Assembly (NCBI GenBank): GCA_965204095.1
Contig: OZ241991.1
Location: 5,642,001-5,706,000, forward strand
DNA: 64,000 nucleotides
Direction of reading: 5' to 3'
Source of the DNA: JAPPLB01 sp965204095
GTDB lineage: Bacteria; Acidobacteriota; Terriglobia; Bryobacterales; UBA6623
Shown: piece by piece, positions 45,801 to 52,005 of the stretch
How the letters are laid out: each line of letters starts with the position of its first letter
Numbering within the stretch: position 1 is the first letter of the stretch
Program-made: the position numbers and the translations under genes
The notes under the pieces: model-generated
The model's database searches: none
Told to the model about the DNA's origin: nothing
What the model saw: the letters and a program-made list of their open reading frames with translations, nothing else

Positions 45801-47311
45801 AGCATCTGCATTTTCGGGATCCGAACCCACTCCTGGACTGGGAGCGCTTACCGGTGAAGGTGGTGTCGGAGGCGACGGACTGGCCGCGCCTGCCGAACCG
45901 GCCGCCGCTCGCCGGGGTGAGCGCCTTCGGAATATCGGGGACGAACGCGCATGTCGTCGTGGAGGGCTACGGTGTCGCGAACGACGCCCCCGCCGGCCCC
46001 GACGCCGCCCATGTGGCCTCGGGTGCTCCGCACCCCGTTGGTTTCACCGTTCCGGAGGCCATTGCGGGGCTGCCCATGGTCGAGGACGGACTATCTGCGC
46101 GGGGCACGCGGTTCCTGCCGCTCTCGGGCAAGTCCGACACGGCGCTTCGGGAGTTGGCGGGGCGGTACCTGTCGTGGCTGGATGAACACACTGGGGAGCT
46201 TTCTTCCGGAGGGGCTGCGGAGGCGTTGCTTTCGAACATGGCCTGGACAGCGGGTGTGGGGCGGAGTCATTTCGAGCACCGGACGGGCGTGGTGTTCCAC
46301 GATGCCGCGTCGTTGCGGGACGGGCTGAAGAGGCTCGTCGACGAGCGGCCGGGGCGGGGGCCGCTGGAAGCGGCGAAAGTGGCGTTCGTGTACACCGGGC
46401 AGGGCAGCCAGTGGGTCGGAATGGGCCAGACGCTGTACGAAAGCGAGCCGGTGGTGCGGGCAGTTCTGGATCGCTGCGACGAGATATTGCGCGAAGAACG
46501 GAGCGCTTCGCTGCTGGATGTAATGTTCGGCCGGGCCGGTTCGCAGAATGACTTGGACGACCCGGCATGGACGCAGCCAGCCGTTTACGCATTGGAGTGC
46601 GCGCTCACCGCGCTGTGGTCGAGCGTGGGGGTTCGGCCGAACGTGGTGGTCGGTCAGGATCTGGGAGAGATTGCGGCGGCGCAGGCGGCGGGAGTGTTCG
46701 GCCTGGTCGAGGGTTTGCGGTTTGCCGCGGCTCGGGGTGAGCTGATCGGGACATTGCCGGAAATGGGGGCGATGACGACAGCCCTGGATGATCTGAAAGC
46801 AGTTCTGCAAGGTTTTGCGATAAAATCGCCGTCACTGACCATGGTGAGCAATGTGACGGGCCGGGTGGTCGGGCCGGCTGAAGCGCTGGATGGGGAGTAC
46901 TGGAGTCGGCAGGCTTGGCAGCAGGTGGCGTTCGACACGTGTATAGGGTCGTTGGCGGATCTGGGAGTCGAGGTGGTGGTGGAGATAGGTCCACAGCAAG
47001 TGCTGGGGCCGGAAGTGGCCTTGGCTTGGCCGCCGTCGGCGGATGGCGTGAAGGCTGCGGGGCATGACGTCAAGGCGCCGGTTGTGCTCTCGAGCCTGCG
47101 ACGGCCATCCGGCAACTCGTCGGCGCCGGAGGTTGAGGTCGCGTTCGTGAAGGCGGTTGCGGGGGCATACGAGGCGGGCCTCCCGGTTTCATTTGCCGGG
47201 CTGTTCGCTGGAGAAGCGCGGCGCCGTGTCTCGCTGCCGAGCTATCCGTTCCAACGCCGCCGCCATTGGGTCGGTTCTCCGAAGCGGCCGGCTTCAAGCT
47301 CGAATCGTTGA
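36872..47311 (+). CDS. Type I polyketide synthase, KS-AT-DH-MT-ER-KR-ACP-KS-AT(degenerate)
   Basis: A 3479-residue megasynthase (numbering from ATG 36872; GAGGGA precedes it). KS1 about 30-455: DTACSSS Cys207, His342, His382. AT1 about 598-903: GHSLG Ser692; SPAYHS suggests malonyl-CoA. DH about 971-1270: GDHRVFNRLIAPG His1006, LLLDGCF Asp1182. C-methyltransferase about 1467-1687: LEVGAGIGSAT. ER about 1920-2225: HAGAGGVGLAAIQLA. KR about 2237-2487: VTGGLGGIG, but NHAAANAF with His2384 at the usual Tyr. ACP about 2510-2590: GMDSLM Ser2546. KS2 about 2612-3043: Cys2778 in LNCAASL, His2913, His2953. AT2 about 3167-3413: GQDLG (Asp3263 replaces Ser) and about 75 residues missing. No thioesterase. 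Module 1 could build a fully reduced, methyl-branched chain, possibly iteratively; the role of KS2-AT2 is unclear. The discrete ACP follows. Confidence 0.93.
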   Translation: MTESNSSCDSSGDPRARSEVRKPEISGSAPPIAIVGMACRFPGAEGLSAFWRLLESGGNAVQEGLPGSGLGRVGALFPDDTGQIDACRFGAYLDELDRFDAAFFRISPVEAQLLDPQQRLILETSWRALEDAGIDPDLLKDSRTGVYAGISNNDYRGLILEASENAGSAEPAASLYAVTGTSLNTAIGRVAFALGLGGPAMAVDTACSSSLVATHQAVTGLQRGDADLALAGGVNIILSGRLLEFRANAGMLSPDGQCKTFDASANGYVRGEGCGILVLKRLADAEADGDRIWGVIRGTALNQDGASPGLTVPNGAAQERVIRAALERAGVQPSDIDYLETHGTGTEVGDPIEINATAAVYGRGRGAGRPLLIGSVKTNIGHLESAAGSAGLIKTVLAMNRGVIPKHLHFRNPNPEMDWERLPLQVTSDSTPWPVHPDRPPLAGVSGFGWSGTNAHVVLEGYGSLGDAASGLNGGDWIAGAPRQIAVSLPVSVVPPQSKDGLAPRGTRLLPLSAKSDAALRDTAGRYLEWLDEHREAVAAEGAASDPLLSDVAWSAGIGRSHFGYRAGVVFRDAESLRQGLRAIVEMDERPASRKVGAVAFAYTGQASQWPGMGAALYESEPVVRAVLDRCDDVLGEERDASLLDVMFGRRGAAGDLDDPQWKQPAIYALECALAALWSSLGIRPDVVLGHSLGEIAAAHTARVFSLEDGLRLAAARGALVGALPGGGAMAAVFAPASRVAAALDEHNAASDGIGLCIAADNGAHQVISGPAAEIAAVLERLEAVGIRVARLRKSPAYHSAMIEPAMDDLQAALSQLAFAPPSLPFVSNLSGRTVGADEVLDARYWRRQMRAPVAYRACVETLAGLGVDAVVEIGPHAVLGPMTTLAWPDAAGVAEPAVVSSLRRPATGEEPPVPGSGGGFVEAVAGAYEAGLPLRFDGLFAGEARRRIALPGYPFQRERYWVEAPKRRRPGAGHPLLGVRHDSASGEITFDTELFPSDPVWLGDHRVFNRLIAPGALYGAMAVSASAAERLGAAVIEDFQMRSALVFPEKGGADGSEEEGRRLQVLLDDSGEGAPRRVRILSRGANDEAWTLHAEGRVSTGPGSGPPVAPASLDPARLKADLEPVELSAYYRAKAEVGIELGPSFRTLKALWSRPGEALGEVSLPVSVGRSGLEIHPLLLDGCFQVMGAARAALGSDEQVTYLPFGWERLALPDRLPDRLLCHVRTRGEPDSAGAESPEVISADIALYDPGGSPIGALSGYTVKRATRSALLAAVEGVEELLYEVSWRDCALPPGMPPADFLPSPSAAEGRSQPFSRYLADEGVEVADETDLQREMERASWCYALSALQALGWERTASAVVNPEELRERLEVLPEHAHLFRRMLEILARSGVLQAKGEDFVVTVGADDPLPHEMPSDSEAFLDEVTARFPHATNEVGLFRRCAGALPEVLRGNEDPLSLLFGDAEPQAGDLYRRAPVWRAANRMLGEVVRTLVDELPAGRRLRVLEVGAGIGSATECILPELPAGRFDYMYTDISAGFFADAEARFGAAGASIDYRVLDIEKDPLAQGFEPHGYDVVIAANVLHATCYLDETLAHCRTLLAPSGLLVALENQRGRGWMDLIFGQLDGWWRFADRYRADHALAGPDVWCRALADTGFTEAEILGVHLSEAAGLPDRGVIVAQGPAEIALPEGVWILAADRGGVAAALAAQLAAQNQRVVLAGDGPESTGAAAESEAGIVATPVEMERRESWRSLVEGLPPDVPFAGVVHLCAQDGHGADATTAEMAADAKRAALSALALVQGIADADVAPEKGLWFVTRGAQVLERERAGQLAGAALWGLGKVVAREAPQLQSRMLDLDPEAADPQAVLANELLFPDSESHVAHRRGRRQAARLVRTGAGVERLALPDDADWVLAPDEGGAIETLRMQPLATRVLEPKEVRVAVEACGLNFLDVFRAMGLVEEGLLGEEFCGRIVETGSDVAGVSVGDRVAGFAFGTFGPEVVTREELVALAPPDVSAAALATIPSVFVTSVLSYELAGLKAGDRVLIHAGAGGVGLAAIQLARASGAEVFATASAPKQAYLRSLGVEHVFDSRSTAFGRDILEATGGAGVDVVLNSLTGEGFIEASLACLAQGGRFVELARRDILSEDEMAAIRPDVAYSILDLYTLKQQDPARPGAALREVLARIATGELAPLMHTRWPLAETSAAMGFMRAARHIGKIVLTTPPFRKGRLRPDGTYLVTGGLGGIGCALAEWLAERGAGSVVLNGRRPPDEAAEKVIEALRARGFRIEVEIADVTDTSALDEMLVRMDGTLPPLAGVIHSVGVLSDAALGNQSWESFETVLWPKMLGAWHLHRATAERDLDMFVLFSSVAGILGNPGQANHAAANAFLDQLAAHRRALGLPGQAIAWGAWSELGEAEEQRERIAGRREASGTGWFTPEQGFKAFERLLRQDATSAVVAAVDWPVFGDSIGGRPPLFEDLLAGATDDGDDSSSSEDLLVQLGSTPAAGREDLLVSFLQREVQAVLRLPSAPASAVGFFDLGMDSLMAVELRNRLNRAFSDTYAAPNTLVFDYPTIADLARHLVDALGEPAPAPEAASDPDPQPPVQRQDDGIAIVGMACRFPGAPDIAAFWRQLETGRDAVTNGRQDDGSWAGVAGDPAVEDGISGRGGFVEEIDRFDARFFGMTPIGARMTDPQQRLLLETSWRALEDAGIDPEGLRGSRTGVYAGIATSEYRDLMMMAGGEGLNYLGTASSMAVGGVAFRLGLTGPAIPVMLNCAASLVTVQQAVAGLRKGEVDMALVGGVNAVLSPGLTREMADLGMLSQQGCCKTFDAAADGFVRSEGCGMVVLKRLAEAEADGDRVWAVIRGAAVNQNGAAAGPTVPNGPAQERVIEEALLQAGVQPSDVDYLEAHGAGSELGDPIEVQAAAAVYGRERDSGRPLLIGSVKTNIGHLESAAGVAALIKVVLAMRHGLIPKHLHFRDPNPLLDWERLPVKVVSEATDWPRLPNRPPLAGVSAFGISGTNAHVVVEGYGVANDAPAGPDAAHVASGAPHPVGFTVPEAIAGLPMVEDGLSARGTRFLPLSGKSDTALRELAGRYLSWLDEHTGELSSGGAAEALLSNMAWTAGVGRSHFEHRTGVVFHDAASLRDGLKRLVDERPGRGPLEAAKVAFVYTGQGSQWVGMGQTLYESEPVVRAVLDRCDEILREERSASLLDVMFGRAGSQNDLDDPAWTQPAVYALECALTALWSSVGVRPNVVVGQDLGEIAAAQAAGVFGLVEGLRFAAARGELIGTLPEMGAMTTALDDLKAVLQGFAIKSPSLTMVSNVTGRVVGPAEALDGEYWSRQAWQQVAFDTCIGSLADLGVEVVVEIGPQQVLGPEVALAWPPSADGVKAAGHDVKAPVVLSSLRRPSGNSSAPEVEVAFVKAVAGAYEAGLPVSFAGLFAGEARRRVSLPSYPFQRRRHWVGSPKRPASSSNR

Positions 47312-47403
47312 GTACAATGGATTGACTTGGTGTCTCTCTCTTGCTACACTGCCCTCTTTCTTAAGTATCTATCTTTGTGAAACTTTGTGAAAGGATTGTG
47401 AAT

Positions 47404-47628
47404 ATGACTTCGACTGAAGATCGCATCAGAAAGCTTATCGGCGAAAACCTCGAAATAGATGGGTCGACATTGGATCTGAATATCAGCCTCACTGAGGCGG
47501 GCGTGTCCTCTATGGATCTCGTTTCATTCGCGAAACTGGTCTCTCAGGAGTTCGGCGTTTCGTTTTCTCCCGATGATTGTGCGAGGCTTAACAGCGTACG
47601 GGCCTTGATCGGGTTCCTCGACAGCTAG
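47404..47628 (+). CDS. Discrete acyl carrier protein
   Basis: A 74-residue ACP. GVSSMDLVSF holds the Ser that accepts 4'-phosphopantetheine, and the surrounding helices (DRIRKLIGENL at the start, SVRALIGFLDS at the end) fit the four-helix fold. The start at 47404 is preceded by AAAGGA; an in-frame upstream ATG at 47377 lies before that site. It begins 92 bp after the PKS and probably serves the terminal KS2-AT2 half, which has no ACP of its own, or carries the chain to release or an acyltransferase. Confidence 0.85.
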   Translation: MTSTEDRIRKLIGENLEIDGSTLDLNISLTEAGVSSMDLVSFAKLVSQEFGVSFSPDDCARLNSVRALIGFLDS

Positions 47629-47746
47629 GCTGGTTGATTGGTTCTGATACATCTCCGCTTCTGAGGGGTTGGGAAAAGTCCTCAGGTAGGTAATGTCTGC
47701 TTCTGATGCCGAATTATGGTAATGTTTTTTTAATATAGTTGGCAAT

Positions 47747-48131
47747 GCTACTGTCATACACGTTAATCTGACATCTCATGCGGCCTGCAGCGAGGGTGCC
47801 TTGGCGTGGCTCGATGCGAAAGAACTCTCGCGTTGGCAAAGATATATGGATGCAGCCCTGTGACGCCGATTCGTCTTGTGTCGCGTAGCGCTCTGCGCCA
47901 TTTTTGTGTAAATTCGATTGTAGAAACGGGTATCTTATCTTCGACGCCTCTGGCCATGGCAAGCCGCGTGCGGTAGTACATGGGATACCGGCCGGCATAT
48001 GCTTTACCGTCAGTCCGCACTGGTTTTTTAATATCTGGGTAATTCGGAAAGCACGAATCAAGGCGCTTGGCATGGGGGTTGTTGTGGGTATGTCTCGATT
48101 TGAAATCCCTGGTCCCTGCGCCGGGGTTTGA
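47747..48131 (+). pseudogene. Decayed Sfp-type 4'-phosphopantetheinyl transferase
   Basis: Conceptual translation gives the order of Sfp-type enzymes, but with a stop and a frameshift. The frame from 47747 reads IHVNLTSHAACS then ALAWLDAKELSRWQRYMDAAL, a TGA at 47861, and RRFVLCRVAL (the family's RF...R..LR helix). Then +1 frame from 47904 reads LIFDASGHGKPRAVV (GKP motif), GICFTVSPHWFFNIWV (the FxxSHS region) and ALGMGVVVGMSRFE, where the GxDxE metal site should be. The catalytic acidic pair is absent. It would have activated the ACPs of the neighbouring PKS; another PPTase must do so now, if the cluster works. Identification rests on motif order seen by eye. Confidence 0.55.
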
Positions 48132-48206
48132 AGACGAGCATATTTCAGTTTCCTCAACGGACGGCCGGAAGATCTTAGCAACGAGAAATTCGCGCCGGCT
48201 TCTTTT

Positions 48207-49139
48207 GTGGGCGAGAAGCGGATTCCATTGACAACGACCTCGACAACGATATGGGAGATTCCCGCTCCGCTTTCTATTGATAAGGTAAGCGTGGACGGTG
48301 ACACCGTCATTAGTCTGCGGCGTCATGGAAACCCGTCTGGACCACGACTCGTTCTGTGTCACGGCAACGGTCTGGCGATTGATCTCTACTACCCTTTCTG
48401 GTCCCTCCTGGCCGACGACTTCGACTTGGTTGTCTATGACATGAGAAACCATGGCTGGAATACGGTCGGCAATCAGCAAAAGCATAACATTCCAACATTG
48501 GTTAAAGACCACGACAGTATTCTTTCGGCGGTCGACCGCTTCTATGGGAAAAAACCGAAAATAGGTGTTTTTCATTCGGTTTCGTCGTTGGTGACGCTTT
48601 TGTCGCCTACCCGCGGCGGCGCTTTCTCGGCATGTATTCTTTTTGATCCACCACTGTGCAAGGCCGGCGACAGTTATGAGAAATTCGATGCGGCAGTTAC
48701 TCGCACGGCTGCCTTGACTCGGCGTCGTACAGATCGGTTTCGTACCAGGGAGGAGCTTGTCGATCTCCTTGGCTTTCTACCGATCTTTCAGCGTGCCGTT
48801 CCCGGGATTTACGATCTGGTGGCAAGAACAACCCTGCGCGAATGTGCGGACGGGCAGGGTTACGAGTTGCGGTGTCCGCGCGAATACGAAGCGCAGATCA
48901 TAGAATATGCTCGTACTTTTGCTGTTCTGGTGGACTTCGATACATTCCGTTGTCCAATAAAGGTCCTCGGCGCGGACCCGACCTTGCCATACTCCTACCT
49001 GCCGACTCTTGACCTTAGTGATGTTTTGAGTGTGGACTACGATTTCCTGCCGGAAACAACTCATTTTCTGCAACTGGAACAACCGGAGCAGTGCGCCGCC
49101 GTATTACGCGAATTCGTCGAGTTGAATGAACGGACTTGA
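48207..49139 (+). CDS. Alpha/beta hydrolase, possible PKS-associated thioesterase
   Basis: A 310-residue alpha/beta-hydrolase fold protein. Oxyanion strand LVLCHGNG (about 48-55), then VVYDMRNHGWN. The nucleophile elbow is GVFHSVSSL (Ser124 in H-S-V-S-S, a variant of GxSxG), and the catalytic His is likely ETTHFLQLEQPEQ near residue 287. The GTG start at 48207 gives a plausible N-terminus, but a later start is possible because the preceding bases overlap the decayed PPTase tail. The PKS has no thioesterase, so this enzyme is a candidate for hydrolytic release of the product or for editing; its position directly after PKS-ACP supports that. Confidence 0.72.
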   Translation: MGEKRIPLTTTSTTIWEIPAPLSIDKVSVDGDTVISLRRHGNPSGPRLVLCHGNGLAIDLYYPFWSLLADDFDLVVYDMRNHGWNTVGNQQKHNIPTLVKDHDSILSAVDRFYGKKPKIGVFHSVSSLVTLLSPTRGGAFSACILFDPPLCKAGDSYEKFDAAVTRTAALTRRRTDRFRTREELVDLLGFLPIFQRAVPGIYDLVARTTLRECADGQGYELRCPREYEAQIIEYARTFAVLVDFDTFRCPIKVLGADPTLPYSYLPTLDLSDVLSVDYDFLPETTHFLQLEQPEQCAAVLREFVELNERT

Positions 49140-49181
49140 TGCACATTTTCCCTATCGGGTGGTATTCCTGCGGCTCGGGCT

Positions 49182-50231
49182 TCAGTCGATGTTGATGGCC
49201 GAGCGGTGGAAGCGCATGACGGTGTTGGGATCGGGCACCAGCGTCGTTCGCGCCTCGTCCTTTCCCTTGTAGTCGAGGCTCGACAGGACGTGGCGCATAC
49301 TCTCTAGTCGTGCTCGCCGCTTGTTATTGGCCTTCACGATGATCCACGGGCTGAAACTGTTATGGGTCCGGCTGAACATCACCTCTTTGTAGGTCGTGTA
49401 GTCTTGCCATAACTCCTGCGCCTTGCTATCGAGCGGACTGAGCTTCCACTGCTTGAGAGGGTTGTTGCGCCGCGACTCGAAGCGTGCCCACTGCACGTCC
49501 TTGGAAATCGAAAACCAGAATTTGATGAGCTTCACGCCGTCTTCGACGAGCATGTGTTCGAACTCGGGTACTTGGCGCATGAACTCCTCATACTGCTCGG
49601 GGGAGCAGAAGTCGTTGACCGGTTCAACGACTGCCCGGTTGTACCAACTCCGGTCGAAGAAAACGATCTCTCCACGGTTCGGCAGGTGGCGGATATAGCG
49701 CTGGAAATACCATTGGCCCGTTTCCTCTTCGGTCGGCTTCGGCAAAGCTACCACGCGCATGGCCCGTGGGTTGAGATGCTCGATGAAACGCCGGATGGTC
49801 CCGCCTTTGCCCGCGGCATCCCGGCCTTCGAAGAGAATGGCGACGCGTCTGCCCGATTCCTCGATCGAGCGTTGCATCTTGACCAGTTCGATCTGCAGGC
49901 ATCCGAGATCGTGTTCGTACTTGACCGACCGCTTGATCTTGCCGACAGTGATGTGCTTCGAGCGCAGAAGCTGAATGAACTCGTGAGATGTGTGTAGATC
50001 GGAAAGTTCCTCCTGTGTCAGGACTGCGTCTGGAATCGACGTAGTCTGGTCCTGCTGGATGGCTTCTTCGATAATCGAAGAGGTCCGCCGGTTCTGCGAG
50101 GCCTCGCCGTCTTTTCCTTGTTCCAGTGCCGCTGCCAGCGACTTTTTCCCAGGTGCGGCCGAGGAACCTCCGTTCAAACTCTCTGTCCCAACTTTGGGGC
50201 GGTCCGTCTTCCTCCGATCGTCCTTCGTCAT
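49182..50231 (-). CDS. ppk2: Polyphosphate kinase 2 (PPK2)
   Basis: A 349-residue enzyme transferring phosphate between polyphosphate and nucleotides. The P-loop FEGRDAAGKGGTIRRF is followed by lid and Walker B features: ALPKPTEEETGQWYFQRY, GEIVFFDRSWYNRAVVEPV and FWFSISKDVQWARF. The KQWKLSPLD block is family-typical. The first about 85 residues are polar and low complexity, longer than in many relatives. The start at 50231 (MTKDDRRKTDR) has GAGG upstream; a longer frame reaches 50378. It is convergent with the hydrolase, 42 bp away. Confidence 0.9.
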   Translation of the reverse strand: MTKDDRRKTDRPKVGTESLNGGSSAAPGKKSLAAALEQGKDGEASQNRRTSSIIEEAIQQDQTTSIPDAVLTQEELSDLHTSHEFIQLLRSKHITVGKIKRSVKYEHDLGCLQIELVKMQRSIEESGRRVAILFEGRDAAGKGGTIRRFIEHLNPRAMRVVALPKPTEEETGQWYFQRYIRHLPNRGEIVFFDRSWYNRAVVEPVNDFCSPEQYEEFMRQVPEFEHMLVEDGVKLIKFWFSISKDVQWARFESRRNNPLKQWKLSPLDSKAQELWQDYTTYKEVMFSRTHNSFSPWIIVKANNKRRARLESMRHVLSSLDYKGKDEARTTLVPDPNTVMRFHRSAINID

Positions 50232-50456
50232 GACTGCTTGCCTCGATTCGGACTGAGCCGGGATTGCTGTGTGCGCCGCGAGATCACGAATCACCTGTGC
50301 GTGCCGAACACACCCAAGTAGTCGTCGATCATTATGGTATCTGCGAACGAACCGGTTGAGCAACCGTCCCGCATTCACCTGTCGACGGATGAGATAGCGC
50401 CTACGAACCTTCGCATGACTCTGCCGGCCTTCTATTGATGAAAGGTCCTATCGATC

Positions 50457-50639
50457 TAGCCTGCATTTCTCACCACGCGGCGAGGCGAAGTGGGTGAGAG
50501 GGCCGTCAGGACGAGGCGCGCGCCGCTTGGCGCGCGCAGGCGTACTTGAACAGTACGTTGAGCACGGCAAGCAAGCGCAACGAAGTCCTGGCGGTCGTAT
50601 CGCGTGCTTCGACCGTCGGGTGGTGAGATATGCAGGCTG
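50457..50639 (+). repeat. Family A repeat, copy A16
   Basis: A near full-length copy with a CTA left flank. The right end reads GAGATATGCAGGCTGG and runs directly into the left end of the next copy. Confidence 0.9.
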
Positions 50640-50800
50640 GCCTGCATTTCTCACCACGTGGCGAGGCGAAGTGGGTGAGAGGGCCGCGCAGCAACACGGT
50701 TTTTAAGGTTTTTCACGAAACACGAATCACGAGACACGAATCACGGCTTTTTTCAGACACGGATCACCGCCTTTCCGTGGCTCGTTTGGTACCTGTTGGT

Positions 50801-50826
50801 ACTGAAGCCCTTCAGTCTTGTTTTTT
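50801..50826 (+). terminator. Terminator-like hairpin, repeat-borne
   Basis: The same ACTGAA-GCCC-TTCAGT hairpin with CTTGTTTTTT as at 36117. It is not linked to a plus-strand gene here, so it is probably just part of the repeat mosaic. Confidence 0.35.
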
Positions 50827-51112
50827 CGGCCGGAATCTGGTTCAGGTTGAGAGTGATGACGCCGTTGCTGGGAACGAAAACCTCATCCGCGCCCGTCGGT
50901 GACGCGCCGGCTGGAGATGACAAAGCCGCCCAAGCCACGTCTTTTCAAGTATTTACTAGATCCGAGACACGAGACAAGGCCATTGCCTGGCGCGAGGCGC
51001 AAGCCGGCGCGAATTCCGAGGTTTTCACGAAACACGAGACACCAGACACGAAACACGGCTTTTTTCAGGCCCGAAACACGGCCTTTCCGTGGCTCGTTTG
51101 GTACCTGTTGGT

Positions 51113-51136
51113 ACTGAAGCCCTTCAGTCTTTTTTT
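51113..51136 (+). terminator. Terminator-like hairpin, repeat-borne
   Basis: A third copy of ACTGAA-GCCC-TTCAGT followed by CTTTTTTT, within the second copy of the duplicated 130-bp block. Confidence 0.35.
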
Positions 51137-52005
51137 CGGCCGGGGGCTGGTTTAGGTTGAGAGTGATGACGCCGTTGTTGGGAACGAAAACCCCATCTGC
51201 GCCCGTCGGGGCCAGGTCGGATGGGGACACAAGAGCCGCCCGGTCGCTGCTTTCCTGCGCGTTGTGGCGCGGCATGGGGCGGCTATGGCGCGGCATGGGC
51301 GGCGGCCGTCCCCCGCACCGGCAACACGGCCTTTCCTGTTCACCGGCCGTCAGATATTTCTTCTGGAGCGAACCAGGCCCCCCAACCATGGTTCTCACGA
51401 AACACGAGACACGAATCACGGCCTTTATGCTTTTCGCGAATCACAGCTTCCCTACCCACGATTTCCCACCATTTCCCACGATTTCCCGGCATTTCCCGGC
51501 CCCCCCACCCCCCTCCGCCGATCAAGTGTCCACGCGCCGTCCGCCTTTCTTACTTGATGCCGTCGGTCATCGTCGTGAACCACAACCCGCCGATCAAGTG
51601 TCCACGCGCCGTCTGCCTTTCTTGGTCAGCCGCCCGGACTGCCGCGCCGCGCCGCGCTGCCCGGTCACTGCTTTCCTGCGCGCTGTGGGGCGGCTATGGA
51701 GCGGCTATGGCGCGGCATGGGCGGCGGCCGTCCCCCGCACCGGCAACACGGCCTTTCCTGTTCACCGGCCGTCAGATATTTCTTCTGGAGCGACCAGGCC
51801 CCCCAACCATGGTTCTCACGAAACACGAGACACGAATCACGGCCTTTATGCTTTTCACGAATCACGATTCTCGCAACATGGTTTTCCTTGTCCCTCCGGC
51901 GACTCCAAGGAGAGCAACCCCAAGCCCGACCAACGGGTTTTTCACGAGACACGAATCACGGCTTTTTCTCGCATGCTTCGACCGTCGGGTGGTGAGAAAT
52001 GCAGG

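Noticed and set aside
47763..48575. 270-codon minus-strand frame between the ACP and the hydrolase
   Set aside because: It overlaps the hydrolase start antisense and has no family motif; the plus strand holds a recognisable, if broken, PPTase.
50456..50647. Recurrent short frames inside family A (for example reading RDTTARTSLRLLAVLNV or SPPDGRSTRYDRQDF)
   Set aside because: They occur in every copy only because the repeat is conserved; they have no consistent start site and are shifted by indels between copies.
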